Shown piece by piece: positions 33,541 to 46,026 of a stretch of 64,000 nucleotides of DNA. The stretch is from contig NC_064846.1 in the NCBI RefSeq assembly GCF_024166365.1, forward strand, positions 24,511,866 through 24,575,865, in the 5' to 3' direction. The stretch comes from Elephas maximus indicus (Eukaryota; Chordata; Mammalia; Proboscidea; Elephantidae). Numbering within the stretch: position 1 is the first letter of the stretch; each line of letters opens with the position of its first letter. Made by a program: the position numbers and the translations under genes. Below the pieces are notes generated by a model. It saw only the letters and a program-made list of their open reading frames with translations. It did no database searches and had not been told where the DNA came from.

Positions 33541-36500
33541 CTTTAGCCATTCCTTATTCAAAGACAGCCTCTTTTTCCATTTGTCTCTTCTCTTGACATT
33601 GCTGTTTATATGCCAAGAATCCCTTAATGTATATGTGCTCCTCACCGAGACTCACTCTCCCCTCTCTAATTCCCTCCCCGAAACTTCTGCTACTCACTGG
33701 CTAGGTGTCTGTGAACACGTTTTTCCCCCTCATGTGGCTTAAGTGCTCATTTTCAAATTAGTTAAAGTAAGTGAACTCTAAGAGACCTTCTAGAGTTAAC
33801 GTACCAGAGTTCTCTGATTTACCTCAGCTAAAATGAAAACAAAACAAAAATCTCAATGCTCCCCACATCACAGGGAATCTACCACATTTTCCTTGTTTGT
33901 TGGAGAGGTATGTGGGCTAGAGATGGGATTTTGTCAAGGGATAGGGTTTCTCTAACCATCTCTGAGATGGGAGGCTCACTTGGTCCTTAAAAGTCTACAG
34001 CAAGGAAGATTCCATAACTCCCCCCTTTCCCGTCCTGGTCACCAAGTGACCTATCTTTTTGTCTAATTCTTTAACTTGCTTAACGTCTCAGACAGGCTAA
34101 CTACACAACAATGGTAAACCCATGAATATGGAGGTGTATGCCACTTGTGGAGTGGCAAACAAACGTAAGGGATGGAGGGGTCCTGCCTTCATAGGGCTGT
34201 CCTCAGAGCTTGAGATACCTAATGGTGGGTTTGCCTTCACTTATCGTGGGAACCTGAGAAAGAGGTTTTGCCTTGAAGTACCTTCATCTTTCCACGTGAA
34301 AATTGAGATAATAATCTCTAAAGAAGGAAAATGTACAAAAGATGAGTGTCAAATGACTATATGAAAAAATGCTCTGAAGTCTTAAATTTTAAGTTATCAT
34401 AGTCATACCTTAAACATTTCTGAATGTTCTATATTTAACTCCCAATTATCTACACATGGGCCATTCACAGTGGAATATCAGACTGAAGTTGGGAGGATGA
34501 ACTGGTTCTATACAGAGACGGACAGCTGATTATTGTGCCATTTAAAGATCTCTGTTGGTCTTAGAACTCTATAAAGTGTATTGATTTTTATGTTAAATAT
34601 TAAATATTGATTAATAGATGTTTTCTCTCCTCATGTGAAACTATCATTCCTAACAAGCCACAGAATGTATTTTGTTTCTCCAATATTGAGGGAGAGTTTA
34701 CAAAAAGTCTATCTCTCAGTCCCTTATGAGTCCAGTAGAATAAATTGATCAGCTGTTTGCCTAAATCTATGGCTGTGGGACAGACTTTTTTAAAGTTATG
34801 TTAGACTTACTGATAGAGATAGGGACTGAACTCATGACCTTGGCTCCGTTAGTACTATATTTGGACTAAAATTGGAACTAAAATTGATCATTTCCTTCTC
34901 ACACTTAAAGGCTACTCAGCATCTAAATTAAGGAGCCTATTTTTCATTTAGTCTGGGCTCTGCCCTCCCAAGATTGCTGATTGACCCATCCTAGAATTGC
35001 CATTACATGATTCCTGGTAAACTGGGTACAGCCTGTTTCCCATCTTAGTCCTGTCACCTGATATTATTTATACGGCCTCCCTCTCAACTAACGGCTGCCC
35101 CTTGCCTTTCTGGAGATACCCCATGACAGAGAGATGGTTAGAGACTCAAGAAAGGGAGAAAAGGAAAGAAATTAAAGCACAGTCCTGTTACCTACTCACC
35201 ACCATTGGAGGTCCTTCTCAAATACCAGTAGATAGAGCAGGATGAGACTGCCCAAAAGAACAATTCTCCAAGAGTTGTCACGTTTGGAACTAGGACAATC
35301 TCATCGTAGACTCTCCTGGCAAGATTTTAAACACCTTCCCAGCTTTGCTCAAACTCCAAAATGCCTGGAAATCTACGATGAAAGAGGATTCTTCTAGGTT
35401 AAGTCAAATCTCAATTGCCAAACCATTTGGTCTGTAGCCCTTGGTGAGGATATCCAATTAAATTAGTTAATTTCTTAGGCATACATTTCTTTCACTGACG
35501 TTTGACCCACGTACATACATATTCAGTCTCCCCTTAAAATCGTTATAACACATGGGGTATTGAGGTCATTTTAATGCTTTGCATGAAGACACTTAGGTTA
35601 TTTCAATTTGCAATCTGCTAGTTCAGACATATTTTGCCTGTTGGCAATATTTATCTCTTATCTCCATGAACTGAAATCTAGCTAAGTCAAGTTGTTGCTT
35701 TCTTTAAAAAGTGGTGAATGATAATAAGCATGCTACACCCAGTGCTTTAAACTAAATTGGATGACTTCCAGGAGATGTTCTGGGCTCTGTACTTACCCTA
35801 CCCAGTTTCCTACTCTTTTTCCACTTCCTTAATCTCAGTACTGGAGAGTAATTACAACCTGATGCCTCCAAGGCTCTGTGCATCCCTTGGTCAGCAAAAA
35901 GATCTAATGGCAGTCACTCTAACTGCTAAGGCTGGCAAATGGACCAAGGCATTTCAAAAAGGATTTTATTGCAGTTGAAACCAAAAAAGCCTTTTGGTTA
36001 CCCCTCACTTATCTAGAAAATTTGGCTAATTAGAACCTTCCTTTCCTTGAGCAATTTGTTTTGTAGAAATTATGCCACATCTTCTCTGCTCCCCAACTAG
36101 GCTCAAATTCATCCATCTATATGTTTATCTGGAAGCTGTCACCAGAGCTCTATCTCTGGGAGCATGTTTTATTCTGAACTGAATCTATAAATTCCGCGTT
36201 CTCGACCTACTCATGATGTCTGGGCTCCAATTCTCTTCCTGATTCAATTCCAAATGCAGGGAGTAAGTTGATGAGCTGCTCAGTAACTTAAATAAGTTGA
36301 ACTTCCAAAGTGCTACCAGGACATTTATCTCACGAGTAGAGTTCAAAGTTTCCGATCTTCACCAGGAAGAAATAATTAACTTCTAAGAGCTTCGGGGACC
36401 TCATCCCAAACAGGCAATTAAATTTTGCCAAACCAGAGCTGTTTGAAAAAAACAAAAAACTAAAGTGGCATTTTGTGCAGGGAAAACAAAGAAAGAAAGA

Positions 36501-36859
36501 GAAAGGAGACCTTCGAGACCATGGGATATTTATATACCACTGCTGGGCTTTCCAGAGAACAAAGAAATAATTCTTGTTTATTTTAGTTCATAGGTTCTTC
36601 ACATTTTTTATGTATTAAATTGGTGTCGTGACAGAGTCTGCAGCTGGTAGAGAAATGTCTGTCAGGGGATGGCTGGGACAGAGAGTGTGTAGGAGAGAGT
36701 ATATGTGTTATTGATTCCCATGCTGAAATAGCCCTTATGTTTGCCTTTCCATTCCCACTTGCGCTGCCCCAGCCTATTCAAACACCCTCCATGGGCTTGC
36801 TTTTCAGCTGTATCGAATCTATATTCCTTCATCTGACTATGGCAGTCCCTCATCTACAT
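33541..36859. other. Unassigned, apparently single-copy sequence
   Basis: About 3.3 kb with no recognisable gene, SINE or LINE. Short open frames (80 codons or fewer) have no domains. It is the longest stretch of the window without a repeat I can name. Confidence 0.45.
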
Positions 36860-37075
36860 TTAACATTCAGTCATTCATTCTCACATGAATATATGTATTC
36901 GACAAATATTTAATGAGCACCCACGGTGTGTCAGGCAATGTCAGCCACTGAGGATACAATGGTGCCAGACAATCCAGATACGGTTCTTGCTTTCATGGAG
37001 CTTATTGTCTGGTGGGAGAAACTGACATTAACTAAACAATCAAGAATGCAAACATGCACCAGTGAAAAGTGCTAC
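36860..37075. repeat. Ancient mammalian repeat, family not assigned
   Basis: 'cgacaaatatttaatgagca', 'aggatacaatggtgccagac' and 'catggagcttattgtctggt' are the same type of phrase as at 18735. Confidence 0.5.
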
Positions 37076-37371
37076 ACAGGCAAACTACACTGTGCTATAA
37101 CAGTATAGGACTGTCTACTTCTGTCTCCCGTGGTTAATTTCTTCATTCTTCAGTTCCATGAATACCCTCTGCTCATTCTCACTCTTCAGTGATGCTCTGG
37201 TTGTTCTACCAACTTTGAAAGCTAAATCCTACACAATTCATCTTTCATGGCTCATCTTAGGTCTCTGGTTCTTTGTGTTTCTATGTTATCTGAGTCTTCA
37301 ACTACCTCTTAGGTAACCCAAGGAAAGAGAATTATTTTTCTACTTCTTTAACAATTTTTGTGGTAGTGGCA

Positions 37372-37372
<1 letters not shown>

Positions 37373-37430
<58 letters not shown>
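37373..37430. repeat. (TA)n microsatellite with a short (CA) end
   Basis: 26 uninterrupted TA units (37373-37424) followed by CACACA. Long enough to be length-variable between individuals. Confidence 0.97.
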
Positions 37431-37431
<1 letters not shown>

Positions 37432-37439
37432 GAGTGAGA

Positions 37440-37790
37440 GGCAGTCCAGTGTAGTGGTTAAGCTTGTATTCAGGGGCTTACTAGCTCTGTGACCTTGGAC
37501 AAGTAACCCAGGAAATCTGGATCTAATTTTCCTTATTTATGAAATTAGTAAATACATGTAAAATGCTTAGAGCAGTGCCTGGCACATGGTAAGTCTCAAT
37601 ACATATTAGCATGCTAGCTATTTTTACCTTCCCAAAAGGTTTCACATAAATTGGTACCTATATTTTATAGATAAGAAAACTGAAACCTAAAGAAATAAAG
37701 TGAATTGATTAAAGGTCATACCATTAATTAGAAATGGAGATGGATCAAAAACACAGATTTTCTTACTTCCAGATCAATGCTTTTTGAAGA
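37440..37790. repeat. MIR SINEs
   Basis: Plus-strand MIR at about 37440-37615 ('gtgaccttggacaagtaacc', 'agtgcctggcacatggtaag'), followed by a reversed MIR-like piece at 37640-37790 ('tagataagaaaactgaaacc'). Confidence 0.68.
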
Positions 37791-37944
37791 AATTATTCAT
37801 ATTGTCTTTTGCTTGATGCTTGCTTTGAAAGCAAAGGTCTCAGACTTGGTACTCAGCAAGATTTTGGCCAGGTCCTTGGTGACATGATATGAATACCACA
37901 TTAAGACACCTTCTTTAGCTGAGGCTTGTTTCACTGCTTATTAC

Positions 37945-38142
37945 AGCACGGTAGCTCAGTGGTTAAGTGTTCGGATGCTAACTGAAAGGTCAGTGGCTGG
38001 AACCCACCAGCTGTTTCATGGGAGAAAGATGTAGTGGTCTGCTTCTGTGAAGATTCTCAGCCTAGGAAACCCTATGGGAGAGTTCTCTGTCCTATAGGGT
38101 CACTATGAGTCGGAATCTGGTCGACTGCAATAGGTTTAATAT
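37945..38142 (+). mobile_element. AfroSINE, diverged long form
   Basis: 'gtagctcagtggttaagtgt', the 'agaaagatgtagtggtctgc' block and the tail 'ctatgagtcggaatctggtc'. Confidence 0.85.
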
Positions 38143-39483
38143 CTAGAATATGCAATCAGATCCTATGAGAGTAATTTAGCTTCAGCTAGCCTCATGACCA
38201 CTGAATGCATGCCAAGTATGTTATTTATTAAAATTTGTGCCATTGGTGACAGGAAGAACCTGAGAAGAAGGTGTACACCTCACAAGCTGATTGACTTTGG
38301 GCAAGTCATTTCCACGTTCTGGGCCTCAGCTTCTTTTGCTGTATAGACCATCTCTGAGGCCCATTCTTGATTCTAGTGAAATGATTCCTACTCAAAGAAG
38401 TCCTTTTCATGGAGGGTCGTAAACAACTTGTGTGTGAAAGACAACTCAGGAAGTTATCTTATTATAGCCTAGTAAAAGGGTGGCATGGCAGACCTGGGTT
38501 AAGGCGAAAAGGGAAACATTTATGGATTCTGTAGCTTAGTTTAGGGATGTATCCTAACAGTCAGACAAAGGCCTTAGGATACTGAATAGCACGAGTTACT
38601 GTGGGCAAAGGGAGAGAGGCAGGAGTTGGGAACTGAGCTGTGAGAATGTATTTATTTCTCTCATTTGGCAAGACTGTGAATAGTAGCACACCAATTCAAT
38701 AACTGCTTCTGATCCACTCTTGAAAAATCTTCAATCAGAGCATGAGCAAAGGAGACAGTGTGCATTGACTATAAAAGGGATAACTGCGGTTTAGGCAATT
38801 ACTTGTCACAGTCCTTGGGTGTCCATCTGGAGTTATGCACAAATTCATAATCCTAATGTAGCAAGTGACAACTCTGCCTTGTTCCTTTCTACCCCTTTTC
38901 TTATGAAGTATACATGAGCCATGGATTAGTAGAAAGCAGAGAGAAAGGGAGATAAGGTCCTGGAGATGACTGACCAGCTAAACATCTCATAATAGCCATT
39001 AAACAGATTTCTAAGGAAATTTGTCCCAATGTTGAAAAATATATCCATCTTAAGTTGGAAAATTGTTCTTCCCACCTGTGTTACATTGGGCTTGTCCCAG
39101 ATAAACAGAACACTTCTAATAGCTTTGTAACTCAGAGATTCCTCCAGGCCCTGGGGGCATGATTAGCTTCAGTGCACTGCTCAGAGTTGAGCAATTAAAA
39201 ACTATTTCTTGCAAACCCCCAAACATGCCACACTGGGCATTGTTAAGAAGTTGGCAGGCTTGCCGCTGAATTTCACTTGGAACTTCCAGACCCGTAATGA
39301 CACACAAATTGTAAACAGTGGGGAAAAGGTAGAACGCTTCCTCAACATGAATGGAGAAACTTTGACGGCTTAAAAACAACAGAAAAAAAAAATGTTCTAA
39401 GCAAACAGAAGCCAAGCAGTGGGATTTAACTTCAAAAACTTTTTTCTGAGTTTGACACAAGAGACTTGTACCAAATGTGCTCA
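38143..39483. other. MIR remnant and unassigned sequence
   Basis: 38255-38400 is MIR-like ('gactttgggcaagtcatttc'). The rest is unassigned. An open frame on the minus strand at 39116-39508 (130 codons) has no domain I recognise, overlaps the edge of a SINE, and is not called a gene. Confidence 0.4.
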
Positions 39484-39642
39484 TCAGGTTGGCAGCCGAA
39501 AGCCACACAACAGCTTCTCAGGAGAAAGACCTGGCGATCTGCTCATGTAAAGATTACAGCAAAGAAAACCCTTTGGGGGCAGTTCTCCTGCATCACATGG
39601 GAATGCTATGAGTCAAAAATGACTCAAAGGCACCTAAAAACA
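39484..39642 (+). mobile_element. AfroSINE-related SINE with an RTE-like end
   Basis: 5' part lost. Has 'agaaagacctggcgatctgc' and an end 'ctcaaaggcacctaaaaaca' like the RTE 3' terminus, suggesting a distinct subfamily. Confidence 0.7.
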
Positions 39643-39704
39643 ATGAATGACACACGTTTTAGAATATGAGACTATTACAAATGATCCCAATACAAAAATG
39701 CAAG

Positions 39705-39860
39705 CAGCCTGTAGGGAGTTCTGGGTTCTAGCCTTGGCTCTGTCACAAGCTTGTTATGTGATTTTAACAAGTCCATTAACCTCTTCCTGCTAGTGAAATG
39801 ATGAACAATAATCCCTGCCCTAAGTGCTACACGTGAGCGTTGTAAGGACAAAATTACATA
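39705..39860 (+). repeat. MIR SINE
   Basis: 'gttctagccttggctctgtc', 'agtccattaacctcttcctg'. Confidence 0.68.
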
Positions 39861-39920
39861 GTGAGTGCAAAAGACACTGGAAGATATATAAAGAAATATA
39901 CAAGTTCATGGAATTACTTT

Positions 39921-40097
39921 GGAGCCCTGGTGACGCGGTGGTTAAGAGCTCAGCTGCTAATCAAAAGGTTGGCAGTTCGAGTCCACCACCTGCTCCTTGG
40001 AAATCAGATGGGGCAGTTCTACTCTGCCCTATAGGTGTGTTATGAGTCAGAATTGACTTGATAGCAACAGGTTTGCTTTTTTTTTTTTTTTTGGTTT
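39921..40097 (+). mobile_element. AfroSINE, short form
   Basis: Complete copy ending in a T15 run. Flanked by GGAATTACTTT (39910-39920) and GGAATTATTTT (40098-40108). Confidence 0.93.
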
Positions 40098-40224
40098 GGA
40101 ATTATTTTACACCCAGGGGTCTGAATGAAATCAGAGCAAGTCTATGGAACTCAGGATCAGTTCTGAATTTCAGGGGTTGAACATGTTGTGCCTTATTTGA
40201 CTTTTTTGGGGATATGTATCCATC

Positions 40225-40430
40225 TGCTCATTTAATTTTACACTAGGCTATGAAATAGATGATAACACCTTCTTTTTGTAGATTTGGAAACATGTTTAAA
40301 AAGATGAAATAACTTATATGGAAAGTGATTATCAAAATGCCTAGAAAATAATAAACAATAAATGGCAATTAGTATTATGAACATTATTACGCATTTGATA
40401 TACTCAAGTCGGGGACATTACAGGCTTCTG
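40225..40430 (-). repeat. MIR-like remnant
   Basis: Weak reversed MIR ('gtagatttggaaacatgttt'). Low certainty. Confidence 0.4.
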
Positions 40431-40722
40431 AGAAGGAACATGATTAATGAAAACCTGTTGACTCAGCACAGTTGATGGAGAGGTAGGGTAGCGGTAAATT
40501 TATTCTGAAGTACTTTTATTCTTTTTGATTTTATTTTGAGTGGAACTGTTTTCTTAATTTCATTTTCAGTTTGTGTGTTACAAGTGTATAAAAGTACAAT
40601 TGATTTTTATATATTGATCTTGATACCCGCAAGCTTGTTGAATTCGTTTAATAGTTATATATTTTTTAAAGTGGATTCTGTAGGATTTTCTAGATATAAG
40701 ATCATGCCATGAGCAAATAGAG

Positions 40723-40929
40723 AACACTGGTGGCACAGTGGTTAAACACTCAGCTGCTAACTGGAAGGTCAGCAGTTCGAACCCACTAGCTGCTCCACAG
40801 GAGAAAGATATGTCAGTCTGCTTCTGTAAAGATTTACAGCATTGGAAACCCCATGGGGCAGTTCTACTCTGTCCTATAGTGTTGCTATGAGTTGGAATTG
40901 ACTCGACAGCAACGAGTTTTGGGTTATTT
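40723..40929 (+). mobile_element. AfroSINE, long form
   Basis: Complete copy flanked by the perfect 10-bp duplication GCAAATAGAG (40713-40722 and 40930-40939) in L1 sequence. Confidence 0.94.
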
Positions 40930-41073
40930 GCAAATAGAGGTAGTTTTGCTTCTTCCTTTCCAATCTGGATGTCTTTTTATCCCCTAACGCCCTGGCTAGA
41001 GCCTGCAGTTCAGTGTTGAAAAGAAGTGGCAAGAGAGGACATCCTTGTTTTCTTCCTGATCTTAAAGGGAAAG

Positions 41074-41557
41074 TGTTGTGGATTGAATTGTGTTCCCTTA
41101 AAATGTGTGTCAACTTGGCTAGGCCATGATTCTCAGTATTGCGTTGTTGTCCTCTATATTGTGATCTGATAATCCTATGTGTTGTAAATCCTAACCTCTA
41201 TGATGTTAATGAGGCAGGACACTATCTACATTATTAGGTTGTACCTTGAATCAATCTCTTTTGAGATATAAAAGAGAGAAGTGAGCAAAGAGGAGAGCCT
41301 CCTACCACCAAGAAAGAAGACCCATGAGTGGAGCGTATCCTTTGGACCTGAAGTCCTTGTGCCAAGAAACTCCTAGACTTAGGGGAAGATTGATGACAAG
41401 GACCTTCCCCCAGAGCTGACACAGAGAGAAAGCCTTTCCATGGAGCGGGCACCCTGAATTCAGACTTCTAGCCTCCCAAACTGTGAGACAATAAATTTCT
41501 GTTTGTTAAAGCCATCCACTTGTATTTCTGTTATAGCAGCACTAGATAACTAAGAAA
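41074..41557 (+). mobile_element. Solo LTR (ERVL-MaLR-like), copy 3
   Basis: A 484-bp LTR ('tgttgtggattgaattgtg' start) inserted in the L1 with a perfect GAAAG duplication (41069-41073 and 41558-41562). Carries a TATA-like 'gatataaaagagagaag' and a polyadenylation signal in 'gagacaataaatttctgt'. Its last bases read 'ctaagaaa' instead of 'ctaagaca'. Confidence 0.9.
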
Positions 41558-41960
41558 GAAAGCATTTACTCTTGCACCATTAAGTATGATGTTATCTGTG
41601 GGGTTTTCATAGATGTCCTTTATCAGGTTGGGGAAGTTCCCTTCTATTCCTAACTTGGTGAGTGCTTTTAGCATGAAAGGGAAGGCTGAGTTTTCAGTAA
41701 TGGAATACTAGGGTTTTTAATGGAATTTCTATCATTCTTGCTATTTGCACATAGACTGAATGAGCATATTATGAGTTTTTTTTCTTGAATGGGACATTAG
41801 ATAAGATGATTCTCTCATCTTCTTATGATGATTTTTAAGAGACTGTGTTAAATGTTAGTTTTGTTAAGGGCATTTTGTCAAATGCTGCTCAAATAATTTG
41901 GCCCCTAGTTGAACATTGACAAGTATTTTGATGTGTAAAGGTTTTCATTGCCATATTTTC

Positions 41961-42424
41961 TCCATTAGACTTTGGTCCATGCTACACTGCAGCAAAATCT
42001 AATCTAACATGTTCAAGCATTTGCACGAACATTCTCATCAATCCCTCATCCTCCATGTTTACTGGGGGATGAGAATAGAGACAAATTGGGTTAGGTGTTA
42101 GTTGCCTTAAATTGATTGAATCTCTCTGTTCCAGAAAGTTTGGAGATCTTTTCTTACACTACCTTCCTTGACCTACAGTACCCCTGGAAAGAAGTCAGGG
42201 GTCAATATTATCTATCATTTCTAAGTACAGATAGATATAGTCAAGGAACTTTGTTACCCTGTTCATCATTTTATCACTGAACTCTAATCACTCCTGTCGG
42301 AAACAGAGGAGCATTTAAGCTAAAGCTTCAAGAAAATAGTTTGACCTGAATGTTTTAAAAAGAAAGCACTCTCAAAGATGTTAGGTCATGGCTAATCTCT
42401 GAGAAGGGTAGGGGCAAAGGGACT
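41961..42424. other. Unassigned sequence
   Basis: No gene or clear repeat recognised. Confidence 0.4.
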
Positions 42425-42438
42425 CCAATTCTCCTTTA

Positions 42439-42602
42439 CCAAACCAAAACCCACTGCCGTCGAGTTGATTCCGACTCATAGCGACCCTAGAGGACAGAGT
42501 AGAACTGCCCCGTAGAGTTGCCAAGGAGGGCCTGGTGGATCCGAACTGCCGACCTTTTGCTTAGCAGCAGTAGCACTTAACCACTACACCACGAGGGTTT
42601 CC
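42439..42602 (-). mobile_element. AfroSINE
   Basis: Complete reversed copy flanked by the perfect 14-bp duplication CCAATTCTCCTTTA (42425-42438 and 42603-42616). Confidence 0.95.
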
Positions 42603-42648
42603 CCAATTCTCCTTTAGTAAACTTTAATTCCACTAATGACATTCAGGA

Positions 42649-42802
42649 GCCCTGGTAGTGCAGTGGCTAAGAGCTCGGCTGCTAACCAAAAAGGTCGGCA
42701 GTTTGAATCCACCAGCTGCTCCTTGGAAACCCTATGAAGAAGTTCTACTCTGTCCTATAGGGTCACTATGAGTCGAAATTGACTCAAGGGCAGTGGGTTT
42801 AT
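42649..42802 (+). mobile_element. AfroSINE, short form
   Basis: Complete plus-strand copy ('ggagccctggtagtgcagtg' to 'attgactcaagggcagtggg'), only about 45 bp from the reversed copy at 42439. The pair forms an inverted repeat. Confidence 0.93.
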
Positions 42803-45426
42803 TGGCATTAAGCATAAGAACAGTAGCAACAAGGACAATTAATACTTGGATAACCTTTTCACAGTTTACAGAGTATTTTTATAGTCACCAAAATGCCATC
42901 AATATCAAAGCCATGGACAGTCCATTTCAGAATGTAGAGGGAAGAGGTATGTCTTGTGGTGTGGTTTATGGCAAATCATGAAAGTTTCCATATTAGAGAC
43001 TGAGATAAAATATTTTTATATTTGCCCAAAGCATGCTTAGATTTTCATAACAGCCCTATGGAACTTGTAGTCAGGAAGTAAAATAAATACCCACATAGTT
43101 GACGTCATTGCTGTTGCTGTTTTACTATCCATATATTTTAAATATTTACCAACTTGAAGCAAAATAATAAAATTCTATGTCGCTTAGGGAAGCCTTAGAT
43201 TTGCTTTTTCTCTAAGGAGGTACATCACGAGTCCTCTCAGTGAGAAGACTTATTCACCTTCCTATTTGGGGTTCCTGTCAAGTCCACCTAGGGTTTATGG
43301 ATTTTAATGGTCAGAGATCGACACTGGGCCAAAGTTAGCATGGTCTGGGTTTCTCATTTGAACCAAACAGATGCTCAGGCAGAGGATAAAAAGTTATCAA
43401 AGATTTTTCCGTCCGATGGGTTTTGTCTGGAAAAGTACTTTTATAAATGAGAATTGACTGAATGGGACAATACATTATATACATTCTCTGTGGCCAGAAA
43501 TTCGTATTTCAAATTGAGATGAAATAGCTCCCTCAGGAAATGTGCTTTTCTGGTCATTTACAGATTTAGACTCTGGAGTTTGTAGGCTTTTCATTCACAC
43601 CTTCACACATTCACTCATTTCACTTACTCATTCATAGAAGCATTCATCTAGTGCCTGCTGTTTTTTCAGCCGGCCTCCAATTATTTCTTTGAAAGGTGAC
43701 CCATTTGGAAGGCTCCTAAAACGATGACAAGTTGATTGATATTTTCAAGTGCAGTCTGAATGCAAGAAATCTGAAGGCTGTTGGAAAAGGGCTTTGGAAA
43801 TAGGCTTATTGCCCCTACCTTCCCCTCTGCTGAGAATTTGCGGGGAGCTCCCTGAAAACTCAGGGCTCTGGGAAATGCCAGCTGTGAAAAATTTGCAGTG
43901 CATGCCTGGGAGGGTTTTTACACTGCCGATGCTTGCTTATCCACATGGAGTCTCTTCTTGCCCTTTGATTTCAGCTTTTGTGTCACACAGGTCCTTGGTG
44001 CTTCACATCTAAGTTTCCCAGGCGGCCGAGTGGGGAAGTTTGTGTGCTTCTTACCAAAGCCAGCATAGAATAGAGATTTCAGAGACAAATGAAAGATGCA
44101 TGTCCACAGCAGATGTTTTACCTGCCCGGGTGTCTCTTTTTGTGGAGAGCAGAGAAACCAACTTCTTGGTTAAAAGACAAACTAAAATGTCCCTGAGAAG
44201 TTCTGCACAGTCAACTGTTCATACCATGTCAATCCACCTTTCTTGTCCATTAAGTAGAATGTATCTGTGTTTCCACACATGGGTTAGGTTAACAACATTC
44301 TTTAGAAAATATTTAAATCCATTGGGCAGTCTTTTTGTTCATGATGGACAATTGCATCCTTGATGTCACTTTACCAGTTTTTCTAAATGCCATCAAGATG
44401 TCTGAAAAATTGTGAAAGTGAGATTATATCAACACTAGCAATAGGGAGTGGGGAATAAAGCTATTAGAAGTGAAAACTATTAAACAAAGAAAAAAAAAAC
44501 TATTAGAGGACCAAATACTGTAATTTGGGGAAAAAAACCCACATGGGCTGGTGCTCATGATGGAAGTAAACAGAGGCAAGGATCTTGCAGTCTAACTGAA
44601 GCAAAGGACAAGGTAACCGACAAAGCAATTACATGGTTTTCTCTATGGAACCCTGGAAAAGCCTCATGCTCAGAACTAACAGAGGCTTGGATTCAGAAAG
44701 GACCTTGGGGCAGAAGATGAATGTAGTGCACATTTATTGATTTATTTGCCATCTCCTCTGTGGTTTATCATCTTGGCCAATGAAAGAGTAGTAAATACGA
44801 AATCATGACCTATGGAGATCCACTGTTTTCTCAGAACAAATACATACCCTCAAAGCAGAGTTTTGAAGAGAAAGTTTTCTGAAAAAAAAATCTTGTTTAC
44901 AGTTGTCTAAGCTAACTCTCCCAGCACCTCTAGTCACAGTGTCCTTAAAGACTGGTCTCAAAATATGAGTCATAACCAAAAAGGAACCAACAGGGCACAC
45001 ATGCTAAGATATTACAAATACAAACTTGGAAAAGAACATAACAAATCAGAGGCAGTTAAGTATACATAATAGAAGAAATATGCCACAGAGCAGAAGAAAA
45101 TACTAAACAAAGATTTCTCCCTAAAATTAAGTAAATTAAATTAAACATGTAGAGAAGAGATATACAAATTCAAGGACTAATAAGACAACAGGAAATAACA
45201 AGCGAACTGAGAGGACTTTGGAGAGATATGTAAGAGGAAAGAATTTAAAAAATAGTGGAGAAATAAAAGACACAATAGAAGCAACATGCTTTTCCACACA
45301 GAGCCTATTCTTACTCTTTGGTTTCAGCTTCACTGTCATATAAAAATATCAGTACCAAGGCATAGTCTGCTCAAGTTACTGCACTTCAAGTATAAAGAAA
45401 AAAGTCCTACAGCTACCCAAACTACA
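42803..45426. other. Unassigned, apparently single-copy sequence
   Basis: 2.6 kb without a recognised repeat or gene. Open frames at 43749-44012 (87 codons) and 44040-44363 (107 codons) on the plus strand have no recognised domain and no supporting signals. Confidence 0.4.
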
Positions 45427-45796
45427 AGGAGTCCCTGGGTGGCACAAATGGTTAATCACTTGACTACTAACTGAAAGGTTGGCAGTTCAAACCCACCCAG
45501 AGGTGCCTCAGAAGACAGTGCACAATTTCACATGGTGAAGATGTGGTGAAACGCAGGTGAAATTGTGCACTACAGATTAATAAGTAAGCACAAGTAAGCC
45601 AATGCATACCTTGCCTATTGGGTAATTCATCTTTGCTTACAGGACAGAATAGAACTGCCCCACATGGTTTCCAAGGCTGTAATCTTTACGGAAACACGCT
45701 GCCACATCTTTCTCCCATAGAGTGGCTGGTGGATTCAAACTGCTGACTTTTCAGTTAGCAACTGAGCAATTTAATCACTGAGCCACCAGGGCTCCT
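45427..45796. mobile_element. Two opposed AfroSINE halves around a hairpin-bearing spacer
   Basis: A plus-strand SINE 5' part (45427-45517) is followed by a 123-bp unrelated spacer and then a minus-strand SINE (45641-45796). Both SINEs lack their 3' ends, which should face the spacer. The spacer begins with a perfect 15-bp inverted repeat (45517-45531 and 45557-45571). The second half of the spacer contains a weaker inverted match, GTAAGCA near 45583 and TGCTTAC at 45634-45640. Confidence 0.85.
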
Positions 45797-45807
45797 CTTC
45801 TCCACAT

Positions 45808-46015
45808 TAAAAAAAAACCCACTGCTGTACAATCAATTCCAACTCATAGCAACCCTATAGGGCAGAGTAGAACTGCCCCCTAGGGCTTCCGAGGCTGTAA
45901 ATCTTTATGGAAGCAGACTGCCACACCTTTCTCTGGTGGAGTGCTGGTGGGCTCGAATGGCTGACCTTTGGGTTAGCAGCTGAGCACTTTAACTACTGCA
46001 CCACCAGGGATCCTC
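45808..46015 (-). mobile_element. AfroSINE, long form
   Basis: Complete reversed long-form copy flanked by the 11-bp duplication CTTCTCCACAT (45797-45807 and 46016-46026). Confidence 0.93.
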
Positions 46016-46026
46016 CTTCTCCACAT

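Larger units (their letters stand above)
40500..41960 (-). mobile_element. Old L1 ORF2 fragment with SINE and LTR insertions
   Basis: Reversed L1 ORF2 reverse-transcriptase sequence ('tacccgcaagcttgttgaat', 'tccaatctggatgtcttttt', 'gagaggacatccttgttttc', 'gagtgcttttagcatgaaag'). It is split by the AfroSINE at 40723 and the solo LTR at 41074. No intact frame. Confidence 0.82.

Noticed and set aside
37373-37430. Possible CRISPR-like or satellite array
   Set aside because: It is a simple (TA)n microsatellite with no spacers; the window is vertebrate.
39116-39508. 130-codon open frame on the minus strand
   Set aside because: No recognisable domain, overlaps a SINE edge, and no splice or promoter signals support it.
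43749-44363. Two plus-strand open frames of 87 and 107 codons
   Set aside because: No domain, no homology I recognise, and composition is ordinary; could be unique non-coding sequence.
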